Part shown: piece after piece, positions 11,414 to 22,117 of the stretch
Position numbering within the stretch: the stretch's first letter is position 1
How the letters are laid out: each line of letters starts with the position of its first letter
Source of the DNA: Batkoa obscura
Lineage: Eukaryota > Entomophthoromycota > Entomophthoromycetes > Entomophthorales > Batkoaceae
Assembly: GCA_030770535.1 (NCBI GenBank)
Contig: JASVEC010000006.1
Coordinates: 310,001-374,000, forward strand
Direction of reading: 5' to 3'
DNA: 64,000 nt
The notes under the pieces: model-generated
What the model was told of the DNA's origin: nothing
Databases searched by the model: none
Seen by the model: only the letters and a program-made list of their open reading frames with translations
Program-made: the position numbers and the translations under genes

Positions 11414-12427
11414 ATGCGTTATTCAAGTCTCTTACTTTTTGCCCTTTCCATCGTCAATGCTCAAGACATTGGTCGCCAATTGGTGGATGCTATGAACGAA
11501 GAGCGTGTGAAGGCAGGTTTAAGTAAAATTGCCTACTCACCAAAATTAACTAAAGTAGCTCAGACTCATTGTGAAAATATGGCACAATATGCACCTGGAA
11601 CTGGTGATATTCATTCTTGGTTTGGTCCATTAGCCTGTGATTTCAACAGTAACCCAGATTGTATGTGGTCTAAAGCCAAATCGGTTGGTGGATATAATGG
11701 AAAAGGATACGAAATTTCATTAAAAGGGAATGTAGGTGGTGGTGCTAAAGGAATGATTCAAGGATGGTTAGGTAGTGAAGCTCATCGTGCAGTTATTTTA
11801 AGTACTGGTACATGGCAAAGTATGAAATGGTCTGCTGTTGGTGGTGGTCAAAAAGGGGATTTCGCTACTATGTGGTTTGGTAGTGAGGCTGATGAAGGTG
11901 GCGATAATAACCCTCAACAACCTCAAAGTCAATCCCAACCGGAACAAACCCCTCAAGGACAACCTCAGGGACAGCCCCAACCTGAGCAAATTCCACAACA
12001 GCAATCTCAAGGACAATCTCAGCCACAACAAGTTCCACAACATCAATCTCAACCACAACAAGTTCCACAAAAGCAACCTCAAGAACAATCTCACCCAGAG
12101 CAAATTCCTCAGCAGCAACCTCAAGGGCAATCCAGACCAAATTCTATTACTCCACCAGGAAATGATTTTGGATCTTTTAAACCAATATTTGATTCAATTT
12201 CAAATAATATGGGCAGACCATCGATGCCAAATTTTAGACCAAATAGCCCAAACTTTGGTCAGAGTGGTCAACAGAATATTCCAGATATGAATCAATTTTT
12301 CGATAGTCCCTCTTTTAATAAGTTCCAACAGGTTGGTAGCAATATGCCTAATCAAGTTAGCCCTTCTTTTAATGGCAACGGTCAAGGTTTTAACAACTTT
12401 CAACGAAATTCTTTCTTTAGCCCTTAA
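11414..12427 (+). CDS. Secreted CAP/SCP-domain protein with long Gln/Pro-rich tail
   Basis: 337 residues, no intron. Signal peptide (SLLLFALSIVNA) and CAP domain as in the paralogue at 9680; the CAP core differs in small clusters (SEAHRAVILS against SNGHREVMLN) while long stretches are identical even at silent sites. After about residue 165 comes a Gln/Pro-rich tail of degenerate repeats built on QPEQIPQQQ and SQPQQVPQ, then an Asn/Pro/Phe/Gly-rich region to the C-terminus. The tail could tether the protein to the wall or form a flexible surface stalk; this is inference. No GPI signal or transmembrane segment was seen. Secreted and extracellular, possibly sterol- or lipid-binding like yeast Pry proteins. 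Confidence 0.9.
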   Translation: MRYSSLLLFALSIVNAQDIGRQLVDAMNEERVKAGLSKIAYSPKLTKVAQTHCENMAQYAPGTGDIHSWFGPLACDFNSNPDCMWSKAKSVGGYNGKGYEISLKGNVGGGAKGMIQGWLGSEAHRAVILSTGTWQSMKWSAVGGGQKGDFATMWFGSEADEGGDNNPQQPQSQSQPEQTPQGQPQGQPQPEQIPQQQSQGQSQPQQVPQHQSQPQQVPQKQPQEQSHPEQIPQQQPQGQSRPNSITPPGNDFGSFKPIFDSISNNMGRPSMPNFRPNSPNFGQSGQQNIPDMNQFFDSPSFNKFQQVGSNMPNQVSPSFNGNGQGFNNFQRNSFFSP

Positions 12428-12994
12428 ATGGATTGCCTTGAAGTACAAATAAAATTGTTTATTAATATTTTAATTGTTAAGAATGTGTAGTGTTTTAACG
12501 TATTGTTCTTATTACCTTTATAACATAAATTTCATTTTTGTATTATAATATAGTTTTGCTACTTAATAAATTATTTACAGTATTTGAGCTATTGATTAAT
12601 TCCATTCTTTAATTAATTATTACAGTAAACAATAATGGTACTATTTATCATTTTATAAATATTATTTTCTTTACAAAATAAATAAAGTTTAAGGTTTTAA
12701 ACTAAATTTTACTAAAGTTGAATTCCAACGGTAATTTAAATTTAAGGACAATTATCAAAAAGGCCAACTCAATCGTTGATCAAAGAGAAGCTAAAATTTA
12801 AAAAAAAGAGTGTCAAACAACTCAAGTAACTAATTTTACGCTTTAAAATTGAAATTACTATTGAACAGTAAACTCGGAAATTAATTGAATCTCAAAAGCT
12901 AGGATCATTTTTTTAATTGATTAATATTTTATATCTTTTGCTTTCTATCTTTTTCTTATTTGCTTTCTTTTCCTATTCCACTTTATTTTATTAA
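12428..12994. other. Intergenic, no feature seen
   Basis: AT-rich spacer between the second CAP gene and the tetraspanin gene, read the same way. A pyrimidine-rich run (12930-12990) precedes the tetraspanin ATG and may be its promoter or 5' leader. No TATA box stands out. Confidence 0.5.
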
Positions 12995-13830
12995 ATGGAG
13001 ATTGATAAACCAGTTATCATTTCGTTTATAATTGGTATCCTAGTTTACTTCTTAACTGGTGTTTCTTTACTTGCTTTAGCCATTTATTATTTGACTATTA
13101 ATGACTATATCCATCCATTAATTGTTACCAAAGATATTTCAGTAGGTAGGTTATTTATTATTATTTACTATGTTATATATTCGTAACTTTTACATTATCC
13201 TATATATCTAATTGTATTGTTATTATACTATTCCTACATCATGTTAATTACATAGCTTTTTACTTATTTATTTTTTTATAGCCCTTCTTGTCCTTGGTCT
13301 ATTTATATTACTTACTTCACTATTCGGTGTGGTTGGAGCATGGCGGCCAATTAAATATAAAAATTTGGTAACTCTATTAGGCTGGAGCCTACTGGTAGCC
13401 ATTATATATGAGTTAGTACTTGGACTATGTATATGGATGTTGACTATGACACCACAAGCACATTTTACAAACAAATGGCGTCAATGGAGTATTGAAGAAA
13501 GGGCTGTTATACAATACAAAGTATGATTTGTTATTATAATCAAAATTAATTATATCAAATATTAATGTTTTTTAGGGTAAATGTTGTGGATTAAGTAGTT
13601 CAACAGATAATATAGTGCCAATGAAACAATGTCATACAAATAATGGGTCTTCAGGGTGCCTCATATATTTAACTAAGTTATCAAATTCAATTTATGTAGA
13701 TATTTATACCACGTTATTTGTATTTATACTGTTAAATTTTTTTGTTTTATTAAGCTCAGCTATTCTTTCTCAAGTTCGAAGTGACGTTGAACGGTATGAA
13801 AAAGCTATGGAAAAATCGAATGGAAAATAG
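12995..13830 (+). CDS. Tetraspanin-like four-TM protein
   Basis: Three exons (12995-13145, 13282-13520, 13576-13830) join in phase to 214 residues. Four hydrophobic segments: FIIGILVYFLTGVSLLALAI, LLVLGLFILLTSLFGVVGAW, LLGWSLLVAIIYELVLGLCI, and a C-terminal one around LFVFILLNFFVLLSS. Between the third and fourth lies the large extracellular loop with the tetraspanin hallmark CCG (GKCCGLSS) and two further cysteines (KQCHTNN, SSGCLIY). Tetraspanins organise membrane microdomains; the fungal member Pls1 is needed for appressorium penetration in plant pathogens. Short charged C-terminal tail. The gene converges on the NUP42-type gene. Confidence 0.82.
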
Positions 13831-14104
13831 GTGTAAATGAATCTTCCTTTGTTTTTATAACAGTCATTACAATTGATTTTTTTATGCCCAAAAATACTCA
13901 CAATTTGGTTTTGTTTTTAGTTCTTCCACCCCTCACTTATCTATTTTATTTCTATACTAAACAACCCAACTTATAATATTATCAATAAAAACAAAACTTA
14001 ATTAAACCAATGATTATTAAATATTAATAAAATCAAAACAATTATAAAAAACAATAGATAATAATAAATAATACAATGATTAAAATGCCTACAATTAAAT
14101 TAAT

Positions 14105-16539
14105 CTATTTCATAATTAAAAAATCAATAGAAGGTGGATGGATAGGGATTTTTCCTTTTTCAAATTCTTCACATTGAAAAGCTTCAACCTCCCAATCATG
14201 CAATGCTTCTCTACGTGTATAACTTGAAGGAGCGGCAAGAAGCGATGGGTTTAGATATTCTCTATTTTTTGATAATGGGGGTAACTTTTTATAGTCTGGG
14301 TTTTTACTTGGAGTTGCTTCAAATGGTATCGGTGTTGAAATACTTTCTGCTATTTCTGGCTCTGAATTCGATGTATAATTTTGATTAAAGATTAAATCAT
14401 CTAATTGTTTGGTAATATCTTCTAAAGACATATCCGCCAATTCCTTTTCATAATTATAAAACGAATCGAATTCTTTAATAAGCTGTCTTTCTTTGGCACC
14501 GAGTGTTGCTTTTGGTATCTTTAATGATTGACTTTCTTTACCAAATATATTTTCACTTGTTGAATTATTTCCTTTAGAAAATATGTTTTTACCTGAGAAT
14601 AAGTCAGTTTTGGTTTGAAATTCCTTAGGAAGCGAAGGAGTTTTGTCATTTTTGAATAAATCTTCACTTTTATTACCCAACGGTTGGACCTTATTGATAG
14701 CTGCTTTACCATGTTGTCTGCTTTTGCCAGATGAAGACACTTTAGTTGGAGCAGGACCGAAGGAGCCAAAATTCAACGGTACAGCTGTACTATTTGAATC
14801 TTCTTTAGTTTCTTTATTACTTGTATCAAGTGTAGAGGCTTTAGGTAAGGTAGCATCAAGTGATCCAAAGCTGAATGGTTTAGCTGCAATGCTTGAACTT
14901 TCTTTGTTTTGATTGTTTTCTTTGACCTCTTGCTTAGTTGTCTCAGATGTAGATACTTTAGGCAAAGTAGTACCAAATGACCCAAAACTGAATGGTTTAG
15001 TAGCATTTTTATTTTCTTCATTTTGATCTTGATCGATTTTTGTGCTTTCAGTTGCAGGTGGAGTAGGTTTGTTATCGGTTTGGGGTATAGCCTTACTTTC
15101 TTCTTTTTTAGCCATATCAAAACCAGGAGTTACTTGTTGGTTAAATCCACTGCTACTGTTGATTTGTTTGGGTGTACCGTTAGCAGTAGGCTTAATTTGG
15201 TTGTTCATAGTAAAACCAAAACTCTGTGGTGCTTCGCTAGAACTAACTGATGATGGATTCAAAAATGAAAAACTGGAGGAATCATTATTATTAGAACTAC
15301 TATTAGCTGCTGGCTTACTGGGTGTAAGAAAACTAAACTCTTCGACAGGTGGCTTAGCTTGATTCAATGCATTATTTCCAAGAGAATTAAATTGATTTAC
15401 TGCAGTATTTGGAATAGAACTAAATTGATTTACTGCAGTATTCGGAGTAGAACTAAATTGATTCAATGCAGTATTACTGGAAGAGTTAAACTGGTTCAAT
15501 GTAGTATTTGCAGCGGAGTTAAATTGATTTGCTGTAGTATTTGGATTCTGAGCAGCTAATTGGTCCAACCCAACTCGTTGAGGCTGACCGAAACCGAAAG
15601 ACTGAACTGGATTTGAGCCAGGAAAACCTCCCATAAGTTGAGAAGGGTTTGAAAAAGAATTGAAATCTGCATTTTGGCCTGCATTTTGAACTGGTAATGC
15701 ATAAGCTGGTACAGCGTCTTTAGAAGTGGGTGCGAAGGAAGCAAAGGTTAGCATTTCTTCATTCGCAAACTTTGATCCACTCCCGAATAATTTATCTGTT
15801 TTTATTGGAGCTGCTCTGGGATCCACTTCTCTTTTTTGCAAAGGATCTGAAATGGAATTAAAAAATTGCCCCTGTTGTTGTGCTATTGTAGCACCAAAGT
15901 TTGGCTTCAAATTCTTTAGCATTTCTTTGGCTTTTTGCTTTTCATTGGGAGCAATATCATATAAATTTTGAGCAATAGCTTCGTGCTGTATTTTTTCACT
16001 GTGTAACTTTTGCATAATGAAATTTGGGTCCATATTTTGAGCATTATTAACTAATTGAAAAGCTCCACTCATTAGCGAATTATAACCTCGATTCTAAATA
16101 AAACATTAATACCGATCGAAAAATGGGTCGAAATAAATTTACAAATTCATCAATTTTTCCAGTAGTATAGAACTCTTCTAAGCATAACATTTTCAACTTC
16201 TCTGGGCTAAAATCATTCCCAACAACAACATTTTGTTGTTCCATCACAGGCCCATAACTAGTTAATCCATAACCAAGAAAATTTGCAAAGTCATCTTTTA
16301 TTGATTGAACACTAAATATTAAGACAAAAGTTTAAAGCATTAAATAATTATGGATTACCTTAAAGCTTCCCAAGTAGCTGGTTTTGGAGGTGGTCCGTTT
16401 GTTTGAGTTAAAGCTATAAGATTTCAATTATTTGTTATAAAATAAACTATTAATGCATACCATGAGAAAAAGGGCACGAGTTTCCTTTATGACATTTCCC
16501 TTGAGGGAAATATCTGCATAGTTGCTGATTTCCTGACAT
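14105..16539 (-). CDS. NUP42: FG-repeat nucleoporin with N-terminal CCCH finger (NUP42/Amo1 type)
   Basis: Four exons (16539-16461, 16413-16359, 16311-16143, 16093-14105) join to 763 residues. The N-terminus is one CCCH zinc finger (CRYFPQGKCHKGNSCPFSH), followed after a linker by a long Asn/Ser/Phe-rich FG region (QSFGFGQPQ, PFSFGSFG, PLNFGSFG) and a structured, acidic C-terminal part (about 630-763). This order is that of human NLP1/hCG1, yeast Nup42/Rip1 and fission yeast Amo1, which sit on the cytoplasmic face of the nuclear pore and help Gle1/Dbp5 export mRNA. A tandem run of about 13-residue units of the form NTALNQFNSS lies near residues 275-345 (DNA 15360-15560). Assigning it to the NUP42 group rests on the CCCH plus FG layout. 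Confidence 0.87.
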
Positions 16540-16788
16540 TTTATTAAAAAAAGTTTGAATTGTTTTTGAGCTTTTCTAACTAAACAGTTCAAATTATTGG
16601 TCAAATTGCGACTAAGGTGATAAATATGAAAGTATAATTATAGAATAAAAGTAGGATATAAAAATGAATATCTTTCAATCACAAAACTATTAATCATAAA
16701 ACAGATTTTTAGCTATTTTAAATAGTATTTTACGTATAAAGCATAGCAGCTATACAACTTTAAATTTAGTGTTTTTATAGTTATTTAC

Positions 16789-16892
16789 TATATGGTGATG
16801 CATTTTTTGTTTAATAATTTTACTAACAATCTTTCCGCTGAAATAACGCTTAAAAATGGAAAAAATAATAAAGCCAAAAACACCCCCATATA
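16789..16892 (+). mobile_element. 105-bp palindromic element, copy 2
   Basis: Forward copy: starts TATATGGTGATGCATTTTTT, carries CTTTCCGCTGAAATAACGCT, ends AAAACACCCCCATATA. It ends 45 bp before tRNA-Tyr. Confidence 0.85.
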
Positions 16893-16936
16893 AAACTTAA
16901 TTTAAAAACAATTGAAACCTTTAGTTGACAGGAGTT

Positions 16937-17019
16937 CTCACCTTAGCTCAGTTGGAAGAGCGATGGACTGTAAATAAATAGCAATCCATCGGTCCCTGGT
17001 TCGATCCCGGGAGGTGAGA
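16937..17019 (+). tRNA. tRNA-Tyr (GTA) with ~10-nt intron
   Basis: Acceptor CTCACCT pairs with AGGTGAG, giving the C1-G72 pair and discriminator A typical of eukaryotic tRNA-Tyr. D-arm GCTC...GAGC; T-arm CCTGG TTCGATC CCGGG. The anticodon arm reads ATGGA CTGTAA then ATAAATAGCA then ATCCAT, so a 10-nt intron sits just after position 37. The anticodon is GTA. Confidence 0.93.
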
Positions 17020-17120
17020 TTTTTTTACAATTTCGCATTGTTTAAATATAAACGCAAGTATTCGTTAAGTACAAAGGTCCTTTTAATATTTACTGTTGAT
17101 TTTTAAAATTCAATATTGTA

Positions 17121-17312
17121 TTAGGTCATTCGAAACGTTCCGGTACAAATTCATCCATATTAAAAACTCGTCAACTATTAGTAGTTGCAGCGTCATCAAA
17201 GAATTCATACTAAAACATTCTCGTTTTTAGTGTTAAGAAGAATTCACTGTTGCAATCAAAATTTTATGGTTTTTGTGCATGGATCTGTACTGGAACATTT
17301 CGAACGACCTAA
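17121..17312. mobile_element. TA-flanked foldback element (mariner-like MITE), 192 bp
   Basis: The ends are about 37-bp inverted repeats with about six differences: left TTAGGTCATTCGAAACGTTC; right end, reverse-complemented, TTAGGTCGTTCGAAATGTTC. A TA dinucleotide flanks each end (17119-17120 and 17313-17314), as expected for a Tc1/mariner-type duplication. The interior is also roughly palindromic (AGAATTCATACTAAAA against AGTGTTAAGAAGAATTC). No transposase is encoded. It lies between tRNA-Tyr and the lipase gene's 3' end. Confidence 0.75.
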
Positions 17313-17423
17313 TATAAAGCATGTCCAAAGTAACGATAAGGCTTAACAATAATAAGTATAAACTGGAAATGAAAAATTCAACAAAGATTAATATTTTATA
17401 CAAAAAAAATAACAGAAACATTA

Positions 17424-19934
17424 TTAGGAATGCGATGTGAGTGCCTTATTCAAGGCGTCTAAATTATCTTCATAAGACCTAGGCGAATGATCTGCAAACA
17501 TAGATTTAGAAAAGGTAATTTCAGAAAATCGAGTTTTAACGTCCATACATTTAGACAAAGTAACTTTAAGGCAAGAGATGGGAGTAGAGGATCCATTGTT
17601 AGATTCGGAAAAAGAATACCCACTTGGCGTAGAATTAGATCGTACCGGGTTATTTTTTTGATAATGGATAAATGGATTATGAAGGATACTAGACTCAGCT
17701 GCTACAGTTTGATAGTTAATAATATATACTTCACCTGGTGGGTACAGTTTTTCTGATTGCATATCAGCGCGCATTGTTTTGATTAAAGACCAAAACCAAT
17801 TTTCCAATTGTTCGCCACCCAGCTGTTCACTTTCATTTACAGATAGTTGGCTTTGGGCATTAGTTAATAACTTACCATTAAGTCCCAATATACGTTGAAG
17901 GATAAGTTGAGGTAGCCCTTCCTCATTCATTAAACTAGTAGTAATATTCTTGAAATCTCTTAATATCCCTAATGAAAGGCAAGCTACAATATCATCTTGA
18001 TTTATCAAGGAAGTGACCAAGCCATTACAATAATTAGCGCCATCTAAAGTCAAAGCTGGTGGAACCCCATAAGTAAAACAATGCATGAATCTTCCATTTG
18101 GAAGTTGCGAAGCTTTAGAGGTTACAAACAATGTTTCTCCATTTTCGGTTTCGGTTTTTTCACTCCATAATGCTGATAATAAAGAGACAACCCCGCCACC
18201 TAAAGAATGTCCACACAAAACTAATCCATAACCTGGATATTGGGTCAAAGCTTTAGCAATGATGGAGTGTACTTCTGATTTTTCAGACGCTAATGCGAGA
18301 GCGGAATTCAACATACCTGAATGTGCTTTATAAATATTACCTCCCAATTTAATAGGCATATAATCGCAAGTAAGGTCAGTTAATGCATCTGAAATACCCA
18401 AAGTACCTCTGCAAGTTAATACAATTGCATTGACAGCATGATCTACAGCAACATAATGAACTAAAGGATGTAGTTTTGCCGGGCTTAATAAATGGCCATG
18501 GCTTGAATTAAAGGTAGAAGATACTGAAGAGTAAGATGAGAATAAAATTGATTCTAGCGGAGTTGAAGTGTGTCTGGCAAAGGCGTAATGGTTTATATGA
18601 ATGTTATTCAAATTTTGAAAATCGTTTTCTTCCCAAGTACCAATACCTAAAATCCTCATAAAATGAGAGCCATAGGCTGCCGATGAATATCGCATAAATC
18701 GATAAATTAAGGATAATAAGTTTGTTGGATTTGGTATAAATAGTTTAGAATTGCTATTTAGCTGTTCGCTATTTTCAATTTCTTTGTTATTTAATAGTTT
18801 TGAGTTTTTTCGATTTAATTTATCGAGATTTCTCAAATTTGGGTTAACTAATTGACTATTTCTCATTTCGAACGGCCTTGAACCTGATTCAACTATCGCT
18901 TTTTCTCCAACTTGATTTTGCATATTTTTATCAATGCTATTCTCGGATTGATCCAAAAGTTCTACCATTCCACTAGAGTATCCATTGGTATTTAAAGAGT
19001 GGAGTTTTCGAGAAATAGAAGAAAAGGATTTTGATCTTCTAGCTCTGCTTCTTTCCCTAATAACGTTGTTAATTAACTTACTTGTCGCCCCTTTACTATC
19101 TATTTTATCTACATTTTTGACATGCAAATCTTTACAGGATTCTGAATTGGATTTAACCATACCTGAAGGTGAAGCAGTAATCAATTTAGGCTTATCATTA
19201 GTTTTTATTAACGATGCTAGCGAAACATGACCTTGAAATAAACAAACTAATTGTAATTCTCTTCCAGATTTCGAAGTAGTAATATTCTGAAGACAAGCGA
19301 AAGCTGTCAATGCCTTAGTCAAGGCAGCGATTAAGTTGGTATTCTTGAGTCTTCCAGCTAAAAATTCATCATCTTCATAAATTTCTCGTTTAACTAGCAT
19401 AACAATAGATGCTAATGCTCTAGAAGTTTCAGTTGAGCCAAATAAGCCATCTAAGACCCTTACAGATTCTTCAGCTAACTATACAACATTAAGAAAATAA
19501 ACTAAAAAAAGCAGATATTTGAGGCTTACCCATAACCCAGATTTAAAACTATTGGAAAAAAAGTGAAAGGAGGACATAGCAAACAATTCAACTAAAGTGA
19601 AAGACTGATGGACAATATAAATCCCAAGATCTGTAAAGTGATCTAAGGAACGAGTAAACTCAATATCAGATATTTCTTTGATCTTATCGTTGATTGGACT
19701 AAGATGATAGTTTCTGGCAGCAGCTAAAGCATTGATAATAACTCTTCTGCTTAATTGGATCGAAACTGATGTAGAATACTTTGCACTTTCCATAAGGATT
19801 TCGGATATTAATGCGGTAACTCTTATCGATAGCCTAGTGCAAGTAGATACGTTTGAAACTAATTGAGCCGTATTTTCATTTAATAGTGTAGGCTGTTTAA
19901 CGATTATACTCTCAACACTTAATTCATTTTCCAT
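17424..19934 (-). CDS. Class 3 lipase, sn1-diacylglycerol-lipase-like
   Basis: Two exons (19934-19530, 19478-17424) join in phase to 819 residues. The catalytic region has the nucleophile elbow GHSLGGG (Ser near residue 560), preceded by VLTCRGTLGISDALTDL and AHSGMLNSALAL, the usual run of fungal and animal class 3 lipases of the DAG-lipase group. The N-terminal third is predicted helical and without a signal peptide. A long Asn/Ser/Lys-rich insert (about 200-350, DNA 18720-19170) separates it from the lipase fold. The C-terminal tail is Ser-rich. Likely hydrolyses diacyl- or monoacylglycerol at membranes; the exact substrate cannot be read. The catalytic Asp and His were not pinned down. Confidence 0.85.
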
Positions 19935-20196
19935 CTCAATTTAAAAAAAAATAACAATTCGAACTTATTTATGCTAGCAATGCAAATAAAGAAATAATAG
20001 TTAACTACTTTTTATTCCTTTTATTATTTTCATCCTTTATAAAATTGGCAATACTCTTTAATTTGGTTTCATAATTTTCAACTTTAAGGGGGGTTTAATT
20101 GTATTTTAAGTTTGGCTGATTTATCTTGTTCCCAATAATGACAAACTTTAAACCTTTAATTCTTGTTCATTGGTTTGAGTTATGCTAACCCTCTCC

Positions 20197-20223
20197 CCTT
20201 TCTAATTGATTATATTAGAAAGG
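20197..20223. repeat. Perfect 10-bp hairpin
   Basis: CCTTTCTAAT, a 7-base loop TGATTAT, then ATTAGAAAGG. Flanking AACCC and TGGGT could extend it with a bulge. It lies 59 bp before tRNA-Met and upstream of the lipase gene; role unknown. Confidence 0.5.
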
Positions 20224-20282
20224 TTGGGTGGATAATTGAGAAATATAATGATTTATATTAATTTTCTTCTTTACCCTTTTGA

Positions 20283-20355
20283 GCTTCTTTGGCGCAGCTG
20301 GCAGCGCGTGAGTCTCATAATCTCAAGGTCGTGGGTTCGATCCCCACAGGGAGCA
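20283..20355 (+). tRNA. tRNA-Met (CAT)
   Basis: Acceptor GCTTCTT pairs with AGGGAGC (G-T pairs included), D-arm GCGC...GCGC, anticodon loop CTCATAA (CAT), T-arm GTGGG TTCGATC CCCAC, discriminator A. The ordinary TTCGATC T-loop points to elongator rather than initiator Met. No intron. Confidence 0.92.
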
Positions 20356-20416
20356 TTTTTATATAAATTAATTTGAAACTAAAATCATAGATAAAATATT
20401 AAATAACTTTATTAAC

Positions 20417-21259
20417 TTAATCACAATCTTCATCATGTTTATAACCATAGCTATAGTTATGTTTTCTATTGTGTCGATTTTTCCTTTTATTATACTTAGG
20501 TTTATGGTCATAACTTGAATCGTAATCATCATCCCTATTTTTGTCGTATTTGTAACTATCGTAACCGTCGTTGTCATTGTATTCGTCTACATTGTAGCTA
20601 TCGTATCTATTGTAAGGGTCCTCTTTTTCATCACCATAGGCACTAGGTTTTTTAGGAGTATAACTATCAATGTTGTAACTATCGTATCTACCGTAAGTGT
20701 CTTTTTCATCATCATAGACAATAGGTTTTTTAGGAGTATAGGAATCCATATTAAGCTCATTTTCTGCACCCTTGCTACTCAACTTAGCATCGGAAGTAAT
20801 AGGTACTCTTTGGGTATTAGAGAGTAAAGGCTTGTTAGCTGTTGGTACTATTGGATTTAAGCTTAAAGCGCTTGGATTCATGTTTAATTGTGACATTTCA
20901 GTTTTAGCTTTAGTTTTATCTATAACATCTAATTCGCCTAAGTTGGTATTTAAACTATCCCCATTGGTTTTGTTTTTAATATTTTCAATGGTAATGCTTC
21001 CATCTTTTTCTACTTTGTGTACCTCTTCGTTTTTGGTCAATTCACTGGATTCATCTGCTTTATCAGCATTTAATGTAGCTGTTAAATTTTTAACTGATCC
21101 AGCAGCGGCATCCTTTCCATTATTCAATTGAATAGTTGAGTTTGTATTAGATTCCACGGTTTCTGGTTGTACTGTTGGTAAATTATTAAGTGGGGCAGGT
21201 CTGACTGGTAACCATAAACCAAGGATTACGAGAATAAGCAAAGATCTAGTATTAATCAT
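20417..21259 (-). CDS. Secreted low-complexity protein with DSYTPKKP repeats, unknown
   Basis: 280 residues, no intron. Signal peptide at about 1-21 (SLLILVILGLWLPVRPA). The middle is Ser/Thr/Asn/Glu-rich. The C-terminal third carries two units of DSYTPKKP followed by an acidic YDDEKDTYGRYDSYN-type segment, then a Tyr/Asp tract (YNDNDGYDSYKYDKNRDDDY) and a basic Lys/Arg/His/Asn tail (NKRKNRHNRKHNYSYG) ending DEDCD. No family recognised. The alternating acidic and basic Tyr-rich tail suggests a wall-associated, adhesive or self-associating secreted protein; that is inference. A TATATAAAAG box lies about 105 bp upstream. Confidence 0.8.
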   Translation of the reverse strand: MINTRSLLILVILGLWLPVRPAPLNNLPTVQPETVESNTNSTIQLNNGKDAAAGSVKNLTATLNADKADESSELTKNEEVHKVEKDGSITIENIKNKTNGDSLNTNLGELDVIDKTKAKTEMSQLNMNPSALSLNPIVPTANKPLLSNTQRVPITSDAKLSSKGAENELNMDSYTPKKPIVYDDEKDTYGRYDSYNIDSYTPKKPSAYGDEKEDPYNRYDSYNVDEYNDNDGYDSYKYDKNRDDDYDSSYDHKPKYNKRKNRHNRKHNYSYGYKHDEDCD

Positions 21260-21360
21260 ATTGTATGTTGTGTATTGTATTTTTGTATTATATTATATTA
21301 TATTATATTGTTAATTTGATTTATTATTTAAAATGTATATTAAATGGATCTATTTTTCTT

Positions 21361-21370
21361 CTTTTATATA
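21361..21370 (-). promoter_or_regulatory. TATA box of secreted repeat protein
   Basis: The reverse complement reads TATATAAAAG, about 105 bp before the ATG at 21259. Confidence 0.45.
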
Positions 21371-21379
21371 CCATATTTT

Positions 21380-22040
21380 ACCTATTATGTTTTTTTAAAA
21401 ATAATATTTTTGTGCTATTTTTATTTTTTTGATTATCTTACACTTGATCTTTCATGGCATGTTATTGCTTTGTTACTTTTAGGTTTTTATCTCAATCAGC
21501 AATTTTTATTTTGAAATTCCTTTTTAAATTATTTAACGTTTAATAAGCATAATGATAACAAAAAATAAAACCCAAACATTATTATGTCAAAATGATGTAT
21601 TGTAATAGCAGTAATAGATTATTATTAAATAGATTATTAAAAATAGGGCTATAAGCTCGTTATTTGTATGTCTCAATTTTCAATTCAAATAATGTAGGCT
21701 CGACTAAGAATTAATTTTCTAAATGCTACCCTATGACTTTTAAATTGAGAATTATAGATAAGCCTACTCAACTAAAATATTTATTAAATTGCAATACAGG
21801 TAATCTATAAAATAAATTTTCAAAGCAAGCATATTAGCTTATACTGTATTGTATTAACATTTTACTATACTAGTACTGTATAGTACGTTTTAAAATCGAT
21901 TTAACATTAAAAGAAGTTAAAATTTCTCAATCTATTACTTTTGTTCAATAAAACCATTATAATGCTATTTACTCATTTTTAAATTAACGATTTAGAATAC
22001 ACTATTTTATAACATAATATATGTAAAAGAAAGATAACAA
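21380..22040. other. Intergenic, AT-rich, no gene
   Basis: No coding frame. A weak inverted pair, GTAGGCTCGACTAAGAATT (about 21690) and the reverse complement of the stretch near 21745-21765 (GTAGGCTTATCTATAATTC), hints at another old foldback element, too degraded to delimit. Confidence 0.35.
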
Positions 22041-22046
22041 AAACAT

Positions 22047-22117
22047 TGTCATTGGGGGGAATCGAACCCCCGCTATCGCGGCCACAACGCGGCGTACTAC
22101 CACTATACTACAATGAC
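22047..22117 (-). tRNA. tRNA-His (GTG)
   Basis: On the minus strand: acceptor GTCATTG pairs with CAATGAC, short D-arm (GTATAGTGGTAGTAC), anticodon stem-loop CGCGTTGTGGCCGCG (GTG), T-arm GGGGG TTCGATT CCCCC. No intron. Confidence 0.93.

Noticed and set aside
11798-12130. Leu/Arg-rich frame antisense to the second CAP gene
   Set aside because: It is the complement of the Gln/Pro repeat; composition is forced by the sense strand.
20368-20577. Thr/Ile/Met-rich frame overlapping the secreted repeat gene
   Set aside because: Shadow of the repeat-coding frame; no start context or similarity.
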